From: CBDCUF01 sp965222525
GTDB taxonomy: Bacteria; Pseudomonadota; Alphaproteobacteria; Rickettsiales; UBA8987
Direction of reading: 5' to 3'
DNA: 64,000 nucleotides
NCBI GenBank assembly: GCA_965222525.1
Contig: OZ244955.1
Location: 1,364,001-1,428,000, forward strand
Shown here: positions 54,100-61,117 of the stretch, piece after piece
Layout of the letters: each line of letters begins with the position of its first letter
Position numbering within the stretch: position 1 is the stretch's first letter
Program-made: the position numbers and the translations under genes
Notes under the pieces: generated by a model
Databases searched by the model: none
Told to the model about the DNA's origin: nothing
Seen by the model: only the letters and a program-made list of their open reading frames with translations

Positions 54100-54491
54100 A
54101 TGAAAAAAGTTTGATAGTACGTGAGGCACAGCGCCTTGCCGAGGAAACCGAGGCATTATCGCAGAAAATCGCCGGACTGGATGTAGGCGGCAGTACCACT
54201 GCAGCCAGTAGTGACCCGTTTGTCTTCGGCTTCACCATATTCGTACTGGCCTGCTTTGTCGGCTATTTTGTTGTATGGAAAGTCACACCCTCCCTGCATA
54301 CCCCGCTTATGGCGGTTACCAACGCAATTTCGGGTATAATAATCGTCGGGGCGATTATCGCAGTCGGACCGGAAGGTTTCGGCATGTCACAATTCTTCGG
54401 CTTCATCGCAGTCACCATAGCCTCGGTCAATATCTTCGGCGGCTTCATAGTCACCCAGCGCATGCTCGCCATGTTCAGGAAAAAAGGGTAA
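54096..54491 (+). CDS. pntAB: PntAB, transhydrogenase alpha-2 membrane subunit
   Basis: 131 residues with three to four membrane helices; [19 protein letters not shown] and the C-terminal [14 protein letters not shown] are characteristic. Residues 1-45 are polar. ATGA overlaps pntAA. The third subunit gene pntB, normally next, is missing; psd follows. Confidence 0.93.
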   Translation: MNEKSLIVREAQRLAEETEALSQKIAGLDVGGSTTAASSDPFVFGFTIFVLACFVGYFVVWKVTPSLHTPLMAVTNAISGIIIVGAIIAVGPEGFGMSQFFGFIAVTIASVNIFGGFIVTQRMLAMFRKKG

Positions 54492-54539
54492 GGCTTTGTG
54501 TGTAATGCCTATTTTGTAGGAAATCTTTAAATAACTGGT

Positions 54540-55232
54540 ATGAGTGCATTGAAAACTGTCATAGTCCCTATTCACCGTGAGGGATATATTTTTATCACGA
54601 TTTTTGCTGTGATAACAGCGGTTATAGCGGCTTTCTCGACATTTTTCGGGTGGGTAGGGCTGATTCTGACCTGCTGGTGTATATATTTCTTCCGTGATCC
54701 GAATCGTGTTGTACCTGATAAGGAGGGGGTGCTTGTATCCCCCGGTGATGGTGTGGTGCAGATGATAACCGAGGCCACACCGCCTCCCGAACTTGAACTG
54801 GGGGAAGAAAAGCTCACCAGAATCAGCATCTTCTTGAATGTATTTAATGTACATGTTAATCGTGTGCCAATAAGGGGCACTATAACGAGGATTTACTATT
54901 TTCCCGGCAAGTTTTTTAATGCATCGCTTGACAAGGCAAGTATACATAACGAGCGTAATTCGATTGTGGTTGAGACTGACGGCGGGAAAAAAGTCCTGTT
55001 TGTGCAGATTGCAGGGCTGGTGGCACGGCGGATTAAATGTTATATAAAGGAAGGCGATGCAGTGGAAACCGGCAGCCGCTATGGTATAATCCGGTTTGGC
55101 AGCAGGGTTGATGTGTATTTACCTGAGGGTGTGAATCCGCTGGTATCGGTTGGCCAGCAGGCCATCGGCGGCGAGACTATCCTTGCTGATTTGAACAGTA
55201 ATGAGGAGGCAAGGAGTGGAACGGTGCGGTAA
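54540..55232 (+). CDS. psd: Psd, phosphatidylserine decarboxylase proenzyme
   Basis: 230 residues, the short alphaproteobacterial/archaeal type. N-terminal hydrophobic hairpin, [36 protein letters not shown], and the self-cleavage Gly-Ser in [14 protein letters not shown], which creates the pyruvoyl group. It makes phosphatidylethanolamine; pssA does not follow. A family A repeat begins eight bases after its stop. Confidence 0.94.
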   Translation: MSALKTVIVPIHREGYIFITIFAVITAVIAAFSTFFGWVGLILTCWCIYFFRDPNRVVPDKEGVLVSPGDGVVQMITEATPPPELELGEEKLTRISIFLNVFNVHVNRVPIRGTITRIYYFPGKFFNASLDKASIHNERNSIVVETDGGKKVLFVQIAGLVARRIKCYIKEGDAVETGSRYGIIRFGSRVDVYLPEGVNPLVSVGQQAIGGETILADLNSNEEARSGTVR

Positions 55233-55239
55233 TGGCAAA

Positions 55240-55418
55240 CCTCCCCCGCTTGCGGGGGAGGCAAGAAATCCAAGGATTTTCAATCCTTAGGATTTCTGGT
55301 GGGGGAATACCAACAGCTAATAGCCAAAGGCCAACAGCCACTACCTCAGTATTCCCTCCCCGAAAATCTGGCAATCATAGATTGCTCAGATTTTCTCCCC
55401 TCCCGCTTGCGGGAGGGG
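55240..55418 (+). repeat. Family A palindromic repeat, copy 4
   Basis: 179 bases between CCTCCCCCGCTTGC and GCTTGCGGGAGGGG. An open frame runs right through (LPRLRGRQEIQGFSILRIS...), as in copy 2. Nothing shows that the frame is translated. Confidence 0.88.
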
Positions 55419-55441
55419 TAACTGCCTAATAAACAAAAAAT

Positions 55442-56119
55442 ATGAGAAAACTTTATCATTATCCATTATCGCCATTTTCCCGCAAGGTACGGATTGCCTT
55501 GGGTGAGAAAAAGCTGGAATTTGAAGTGGTTATTGAAAATTACTGGGAGCGCAGGAGAGATTTTCTCATTATGAATCCGGCTTCGCAGGTGCCTGTATTG
55601 ATTGAAGCTGACGAAGGTACGGAGAGCCTGTATTCCGATAGTACAGCGATTTGTGAATATTTGGAGGAGAAATATCCCGAGCCTGCTCTAATTGGTGGTG
55701 ACATTGATGAACGGGCGGAGGTGCGCAGGCTGTCAAGCTGGTTTAACAACAAGTTTTATTACGAGGTAACCAAATATATCCTGGATGAGAAGGTGTTCAA
55801 ATATCTGCGCAAGCAAGGCTCTCCCGACACAGGCTTCATACAGGCCGGCAAACAGAATATGTTATACCACCTGGATTATATAGCGCATTTGATAAGCCAG
55901 CGTAAATGGCTTGCAGGTGAGCGGTTTTCGCTTGCGGATATTACTGCCGCATCGCATATTTCGGTGCTGGACTACCTTGGTGATGTTCCGTGGGAGCATC
56001 GGGAGGCGGTGAAGGAGTGGTATGCACTGGTCAAGTCACGGCCTTCTTTCCGCCCGTTGCTGGAGGATGCTGTACCGAGTTTTAAGCCTGCGATGCACTA
56101 TACCGACCTTGATTTCTGA
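55442..56119 (+). CDS. Glutathione S-transferase family protein
   Basis: 225 residues. The thioredoxin-like N-terminal domain begins MRKLYHYPLSPFSRKVRIALGEKK (first half of the motif SPFSRKVRI), with the cis-Pro in SQVPVLI and SDSTAICEYLEEKYP as the glutathione site. A helical C-terminal domain follows. The Ser in PLSPFSRK is at the position of the catalytic Ser/Cys. Substrate unknown. Confidence 0.88.
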   Translation: MRKLYHYPLSPFSRKVRIALGEKKLEFEVVIENYWERRRDFLIMNPASQVPVLIEADEGTESLYSDSTAICEYLEEKYPEPALIGGDIDERAEVRRLSSWFNNKFYYEVTKYILDEKVFKYLRKQGSPDTGFIQAGKQNMLYHLDYIAHLISQRKWLAGERFSLADITAASHISVLDYLGDVPWEHREAVKEWYALVKSRPSFRPLLEDAVPSFKPAMHYTDLDF

Positions 56120-56122
56120 CCA

Positions 56123-57472
56123 ATGCAGCTTACCCTACATAACAGCCTGGCCGGCAGGAAGCAGCCATTTGAACCGCTGGATGCGGCGAATATCCGCATG
56201 TATGTATGCGGTCCGACGGTTTATGACCGCCCGCATATCGGCAATGCAAGGGCGGTTGTAGTGTATGACGTGCTGTTTCGCCTGCTGCTCCATATTTACG
56301 GCGGGGAGTACGTCACTTATGTGCGCAACATTACCGATGTTGATGATAAAATAAATGCGGCGGCAAAGGCAAATGCGGAGCCGATTTCCGAGCTTACCAG
56401 CCGTGTAACAAGCTGGTTTCATGATGATATGTCTGCGTTAAACAACCTTCCGCCAACTCATGAGCCCCGTGCGACCGAGCATATTTCCGATATAATTGCA
56501 CTTATAGAGAGGATTCTGGCCAATAACCATGGCTACATTGCCGATAGTCATGTGCTATTTGATGTGGGCAGTGTAGGGCAGGCGGATGGCTATTTTTACG
56601 GCAAATTATCCGGCAAAAAACTTGAGGATCTGATTGCCGGCGCAAGGGTTGAGGTTGAATCATACAAGCGCAGTCCTGAGGATTTTGTGTTATGGAAGCC
56701 TGCTGCGGAGGGTGATGATGAATCGAGCGTATTTGCAAGCCCATGGGGAGATGGACGGCCTGGCTGGCATATCGAATGTTCGGCGATGAGCTGCCGTTAT
56801 CTGGGAGAGGATTTTGATATTCACGGCGGTGGTGCCGATTTGAAATTCCCGCACCATGAGAATGAAATTGCGCAGAGTTATTGCGGAAATAAGGGCAGTC
56901 ACTTTGCGAAATATTGGGTGCATAACGGTTTCCTGACGGTTGACGGTGAGAAAATGTCGAAATCTCTGGGGAATTTTATCACTGTACGGGAGTTGCTGGA
57001 TAGCGGAGTGAAAGGCGAAGTCATCCGCTATGTCCTGCTTTCGACAAAATATAACGAGCCTCTGGACTGGAGTGAAAAGCGGGTTGCAGATGCGAAGAAG
57101 GCGCTGGATGGCTTTTACAGGAAGCAAATGTCAGAAACCAGAAGCCAGAAACCAGAAACCAGTGGGGAGTTTTTAGAGGCGTTATGCGATGATATGAATA
57201 CGCCGAAAGCTCTGGCTATATTGCATAATTCGGCCCCACAGGAGATGCAGGCAGGGGCACAGTTTCTCGGGTTCCTGCAGGAAGATACGCAAAGCTGGTT
57301 TGGTAATAATGCGGGGGATGATTCTGCCAAAATAGAAGAGCTTATCAATCAACGTAACGCCGCTCGTGACAATAAAAACTGGGCGGAGGCCGACAACATA
57401 AGAAACAGACTGGCCGAAATGGGCATAATCCTCGAAGACTCCCCCACCGGCACCACCTGGCGCAGGGAGTGA
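56123..57472 (+). CDS. cysS: CysS, cysteinyl-tRNA synthetase
   Basis: 449 residues. Zinc-binding Cys29, Cys219, His244; HIGN at 38-41 and KMSKS at 277-281. A stretch of about ten residues, SETRSQKPETS near 337-347, is encoded by four seven-base units (57132-57159) at the junction to the tRNA-binding helical domain. It begins three bases after the GST gene. Confidence 0.96.
   Translation: MQLTLHNSLAGRKQPFEPLDAANIRMYVCGPTVYDRPHIGNARAVVVYDVLFRLLLHIYGGEYVTYVRNITDVDDKINAAAKANAEPISELTSRVTSWFHDDMSALNNLPPTHEPRATEHISDIIALIERILANNHGYIADSHVLFDVGSVGQADGYFYGKLSGKKLEDLIAGARVEVESYKRSPEDFVLWKPAAEGDDESSVFASPWGDGRPGWHIECSAMSCRYLGEDFDIHGGGADLKFPHHENEIAQSYCGNKGSHFAKYWVHNGFLTVDGEKMSKSLGNFITVRELLDSGVKGEVIRYVLLSTKYNEPLDWSEKRVADAKKALDGFYRKQMSETRSQKPETSGEFLEALCDDMNTPKALAILHNSAPQEMQAGAQFLGFLQEDTQSWFGNNAGDDSAKIEELINQRNAARDNKNWAEADNIRNRLAEMGIILEDSPTGTTWRRE
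57132..57159. repeat. Seven-base tandem repeat within cysS
   Basis: Units CAGAAAC, CAGAAGC, CAGAAAC, CAGAAAC, 28 bases; the unit equals that of the intergenic array at 35424. The surrounding protein is otherwise well conserved, so the units look like an insertion tolerated in a surface loop. Confidence 0.85.
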
Positions 57473-57651
57473 CGAGTTCCTATCCTTTGGAACATCTATA
57501 TTTAAATAAATCAGTAGTTACAATGTGTTATTTCTATATGGTGCAGTGCGGTAATTCGTGCAATGCAGCATAAATTTAGATAAAATCCGAACAATTTACT
57601 GTATTATGGAAAATAATATGTTATAATAGGAGTTGGGGAAAAGGAGAAGCT

Positions 57652-58017
57652 ATGTTTGGAAAATGGCTCATACCAAGGGCTTTAGCCCTGATTATATGTA
57701 TTACAATATCGGCATGTTCCGGAGTAGAGTATGTGGATAATAAAGGCCTGGTAGAAATGGGTATAATGGATAACGGCGACAACCGTACCAAACCACGGAA
57801 ACTGGGAGCGATTGTGATAAACAATACTGATGAGGACGCCAAAGACGAAGCCCCGCGCGTATTTATGCTGAAACGTAAAAAATCCCGCTATATGGCGGAA
57901 ACTGTCCTGTTCGACCATAAGGGTAAAGAAAAATATATCTTTGACAAATCCTACTTCACTATAGCTGCTGACCATAAAAAGAAAGGCTTACGCTTTGAGG
58001 TCAAATTTACTTACTAA
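57652..58017 (+). CDS. Small lipoprotein, 121 residues
   Basis: Signal peptide with lipobox ISAC and Cys at about 22; mature part basic (KLKRKKSRYMAETVLF) with alternating charged/hydrophobic strands. AAGGAG lies before the ATG, and a TATAAT (57622-57627) lies just upstream. The family is not recognised. Confidence 0.65.
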   Translation: MFGKWLIPRALALIICITISACSGVEYVDNKGLVEMGIMDNGDNRTKPRKLGAIVINNTDEDAKDEAPRVFMLKRKKSRYMAETVLFDHKGKEKYIFDKSYFTIAADHKKKGLRFEVKFTY

Positions 58018-58103
58018 GTACTATCCAGTGTCACATAATAATATTGCAATATCAACGACAAGGTGATAGCTTGTGCGTGTTCAACTCACAGGAAGGGTGA
58101 AAG

Positions 58104-58670
58104 ATGGAACCGCTTACAATTATTCTGATCGTCCTTGGTGTTCTGGTGCTGGGGCTGATTGTTATTTATAACCGCCTTGTCGGGCTCAGGCAGGAGCGCA
58201 AGCAGTCATTTGCCGATATTGATGTACAACTCAAGCAACGCTATGACCTGATTCCCAACCTTGTCGAGACGGTCAAGGGCTATGCCTCGCATGAGAAGGA
58301 ATTGTTTGAGAATGTAACCCAGGCGCGGGCAACGGCCATGCAGGCCAAGGGTACCGGTGAGCGTGGTGCTGCCGAGGGGATGCTTGGCATGGCGTTGGGG
58401 AATCTGCTTGCGGTGGCGGAGAATTACCCCGAACTGAAAGCCAATGAGAATTTCATGAAATTACAGGACGAGCTTTCCGATATAGAAAACAAGGTTGCTG
58501 CCGCACGCCGCTTCTTCAACAACGCTACATCCGAGTATAACACTGCGATACAGCAGTTTCCTGCGGTGCTGATAGCAGGTATGCTTGGCTTCAGGGAAGA
58601 GGAGTTTTTTGATGTTCCCGAAGCCGAGCGCGAGCAGATCGAAAAACCGGTTGAGGTTAAGTTTGGCTAG
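58104..58670 (+). CDS. lemA: LemA-family protein
   Basis: 188 residues. One N-terminal membrane helix (IILIVLGVLVLGLIVIYN), then the family core: VGLRQERKQSFADIDVQLKQRYDLIPNLVETVKGYA, AENYPELKANENF and AARRFFNNATSEYN. Commonly paired with HtpX-type proteases, as here. Its exact role is not known. Confidence 0.95.
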   Translation: MEPLTIILIVLGVLVLGLIVIYNRLVGLRQERKQSFADIDVQLKQRYDLIPNLVETVKGYASHEKELFENVTQARATAMQAKGTGERGAAEGMLGMALGNLLAVAENYPELKANENFMKLQDELSDIENKVAAARRFFNNATSEYNTAIQQFPAVLIAGMLGFREEEFFDVPEAEREQIEKPVEVKFG

Positions 58671-58673
58671 TAA

Positions 58674-58854
58674 CCTCCCCCGCTTGCGGGGGAGGCAAGA
58701 AATTCGAGGAATTTTAATTCCTGAATTTCTGGTGGGGGAATACCAACAGCTAACAGCCAAAGGCCAATAGCCACTACCTCAGTATTCCCTCCCCGAAAAT
58801 CTGGCAATCATAGATTGCTCAGATTTCTTGCCCCTCCCGCAAGCGGGAGAGGAG
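58674..58854 (+). repeat. Family A palindromic repeat, copy 5
   Basis: 181 bases between CCTCCCCCGCTTGC and GCAAGCGGGAGAGGAG, filling the spacer between lemA and the protease gene. Its inner hairpin is a variant (GAGGAATTTTAATTCCTG), a compensated change compared with AAGGATTTTCAATCCTT: both arms changed together. Confidence 0.88.
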
Positions 58855-58880
58855 AACTACATATAAATACAAAAAGCAAA

Positions 58881-59825
58881 ATGGCGATAAATGCAGTTGG
58901 GCTGAAAACCCAGATATGGAATAATAATTTCAAATCCATACTTCTTCTTGCGGGTTTTCCGTTCCTTATATTTCTGATGATATGGGCGTTTCACTACGCC
59001 ATGGCCTATGGTCGTCCGGATGCTATGGATGCCTCTATGGAGGGGCTTTCCGGTACATGGCACTGGGCGTTGATTGGTGCGGGTGTATGGTTTGTTATCG
59101 CCTGGTTCAACCACCAGCGTATGATAGAGAAGGCTGCCGGTTCGCGTGGTGTTACCCGTCAGGAGGAGCCGCATATATATAACATGATGGAGAATCTGTG
59201 TATTTCGCGCGGGCTGCCTATGCCGAAGCTGGCTATTATGGATACTCCTGCACTTAATGCCTTTGCCAGCGGGATTTCTAACAAAACCTATACGGTTACT
59301 CTAACCCGCGGAATTATCGAGACACTTGATGATGATGAACTGGAAGCGGTTATCGGCCATGAATTGACGCATATCACCAACAAGGATGTGCGGCTGCTGA
59401 TTATTAGTGTGATTTTTGTTGGTATGATAAGCTTTTTCGCCGAGATGATGTTCCGTAACATGATGTATGGCAGACCGTATCGAATGAGTGGCAGGGATAA
59501 CCGTAGCGGAGGGGGCGGAAAAGGTATGCTGGTTGCGATGGTGATATTTGCGGTTGGCTATCTGTTTGCGATTCTGATTAGGTTTGCACTGTCACGGCGG
59601 CGGGAATATCTGGCAGATGCGGGGGCGGTGCAGCTTACCAAAAAGCCTGAAGCAATGATTTCCGCACTGGAGAAAATCGCCGGTAACGCCAAGATGGAGA
59701 GCGTTACTCCCGATATAGCGCAGATGTGTATCGAAAACCCGCCATCATTCACCAGCATATTTGCCACCCACCCGCCAATCGAAAAGCGCATAGAAGCCCT
59801 GCGCAAATACAATATTTATGAGTGA
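58881..59825 (+). CDS. HtpX-like M48 metalloprotease
   Basis: 314 residues from the ATG at 58881; the frame opens earlier in repeat DNA (58815). Membrane helices at about 18-36 and 60-76, then the zinc site HELTH (H160, E161, H164) and the third-ligand region RRREYLADAGAV after a second membrane hairpin. It degrades damaged membrane proteins. Pairing with lemA is frequent in bacteria. Confidence 0.92.
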   Translation: MAINAVGLKTQIWNNNFKSILLLAGFPFLIFLMIWAFHYAMAYGRPDAMDASMEGLSGTWHWALIGAGVWFVIAWFNHQRMIEKAAGSRGVTRQEEPHIYNMMENLCISRGLPMPKLAIMDTPALNAFASGISNKTYTVTLTRGIIETLDDDELEAVIGHELTHITNKDVRLLIISVIFVGMISFFAEMMFRNMMYGRPYRMSGRDNRSGGGGKGMLVAMVIFAVGYLFAILIRFALSRRREYLADAGAVQLTKKPEAMISALEKIAGNAKMESVTPDIAQMCIENPPSFTSIFATHPPIEKRIEALRKYNIYE

Positions 59826-59846
59826 TATGTGGTAGGGATATCACCG

Positions 59847-59888
59847 TAGTATTTTCTAATTTTACTTACGCCAAATTAGAAAATACTA
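59847..59888. repeat. Perfect 16-base inverted repeat
   Basis: TAGTATTTTCTAATTT and its exact reverse complement, separated by ten bases. It lies 21 bases after the protease stop and could terminate transcription, although no clear T-run follows. Its arm sequence (TTAGAAAATACTA) recurs at about 60023-60035. Confidence 0.75.
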
Positions 59889-60046
59889 TAATCGTAGAAC
59901 CTACTGATACCGTGGTAAACTTTTTTATCGTCCGATCGAACAGGTCTCGCAAATTGACTCCGTGCTAGCTAAAAAACTCATACACAATATCTAGTACCCT
60001 AGCGCTCAACTGCATCGCCACGTTAGAAAATACTATATATGTAAAA

Positions 60047-60124
60047 GATTTCGTTGTATCGCAGGTCTGCAAGAAGCTGTATAGAATATTGGGACGAATT
60101 GCAGACCGATAATGCAACGAATCC
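60047..60124. repeat. Imperfect inverted repeat
   Basis: Arms GATTTCGTTGTATCGCAGG/TCTGCAA on the left and TTGCAGACC/GATAATGCAACGAATCC on the right, about 25 bases each around a 26-base centre. No coding potential seen. Confidence 0.6.
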
Positions 60125-60170
60125 GACCACACTCAGGAAAGTATTGCTATAGAAAGCTTAGGTGTAAAGA

Positions 60171-60195
60171 AAACATGACTAAATGTCATGTTTTT
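60171..60195. terminator. Terminator-like hairpin
   Basis: AAACATGAC, five-base loop TAAAT, GTCATGTTT, then TT. On the minus strand it is followed by TTTTCTTTAC. It could end fabI transcripts or work in both directions. The stem is AT-rich and weak. Confidence 0.45.
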
Positions 60196-60206
60196 AGATA
60201 AATCCT

Positions 60207-60308
60207 ATGCAGACTCTCCTGGATGGCAAAAAGCTTGCTCAGAATAAAAATCTGAGTAAACTAAACGAGGAGTCGGACAGCAAAACTGGTCAAATCGTAG
60301 ATGTCTAA
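60207..60308 (+). pseudogene. Possible fragment of folD start
   Basis: 33 codons beginning MQTLLDGKKLAQ, which resembles the N-terminus of FolD (methylenetetrahydrofolate dehydrogenase, usual start LDGKxLA). The similarity ends after about 12 residues and the frame stops. It may be chance, or a leftover of gene loss or rearrangement. Confidence 0.25.
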
Positions 60309-60346
60309 TAAATCACAAACGTTAGATTAAGTTTAGAGTTTTATAA

Positions 60347-61117
60347 TTAATCTACCACTTCATATCCAGCATCGACATAATGGATATTACCAGTGATATT
60401 TTTTGCAGCATCACTGGCAAGAAATGCTGCCATATAGCCAACATCCTCTATATTTATCCGGTGGTGTAATGGTGCTTTTTCCAGATTCTCCATCAGTAAT
60501 TCGTTGAAATGCTCTATACCTGATGCAGCGCGGGTTAATATTGGTCCCGGGGAGATAGCATTTACTCTTATATTTTCCTTACCCAAATCTACTGACAAAT
60601 AACGTACTGCACTTTCCAGTGCAGCTTTTACCGGCCCCATCATGTTGTAATTTTCTACTACTTTCTCGCTGCCGTAATATGTAACTGTTAGCATACTTCC
60701 TCCCTCCTTCATAAGTGGTTCAGCAAGTTTTGCCATACGAATAAAAGAATGGCAGGAAATATCCATTGCCGTTAAGAAACCATCTTTTGAACAATCAACA
60801 ACCCTTCCGTGCAAGTCCTCCTTTGGAGCAAATGCTATAGAATGCAATAGAAAATCCAGCTTCCCCCATTTACTGGATATTTCTTCAAATACAGCCTTCA
60901 ACTCTCCCTCATTGGTAACATCACAGGGCATAATAATTGGGCATTCCAAACCCTCCGCCAAGGGACGAACATATTTTTCGGCTTTGTTATTGAGGTAAGT
61001 AACGGCAAGGTCTGCTCCAGCTTTGCGAAATATATTGGCGCAACCATACGCAATGCTATGCTCATTAGCAATTCCGACAACTAATCCTTTTTTTCCTTTT
61101 AGATTGACGATGCCCAT
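60347..61117 (-). CDS. fabI: FabI, enoyl-ACP reductase
   Basis: 256 residues. NADH-dependent final step of fatty acid elongation. GLVVGIANEHSIAYGCA holds the cofactor loop, and Y157 and K164 in NYNMMGPVKA are the catalytic pair (compare NYNVMGLAKA). It overlaps the ATPase gene by 19 bases and would be translated with it, an odd pairing, which suggests it may be an additional FabI copy and not the main one. Confidence 0.93.
   Translation of the reverse strand: MGIVNLKGKKGLVVGIANEHSIAYGCANIFRKAGADLAVTYLNNKAEKYVRPLAEGLECPIIMPCDVTNEGELKAVFEEISSKWGKLDFLLHSIAFAPKEDLHGRVVDCSKDGFLTAMDISCHSFIRMAKLAEPLMKEGGSMLTVTYYGSEKVVENYNMMGPVKAALESAVRYLSVDLGKENIRVNAISPGPILTRAASGIEHFNELLMENLEKAPLHHRINIEDVGYMAAFLASDAAKNITGNIHYVDAGYEVVD

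Larger units (their letters stand above)
59826..60346. other. 521-base spacer with inverted repeats
   Basis: Between the convergent protease and fabI genes. It holds a perfect 16-base inverted repeat (59847-59888), an imperfect long one (60047-60124), a terminator-like hairpin (60171-60195) and a 33-codon frame resembling the FolD N-terminus (60207-60308). A third copy of the TAGAAAATACTA sequence is at 60024-60035. Confidence 0.65.

Noticed and set aside
55232..55429. 65-codon open frame through family A copy 4 (similar frame through copy 2)
   Set aside because: The frame exists because the element happens to lack stops; the two readings are similar only because the DNA is, there is no ribosome site, and the inverse strand is open as well.
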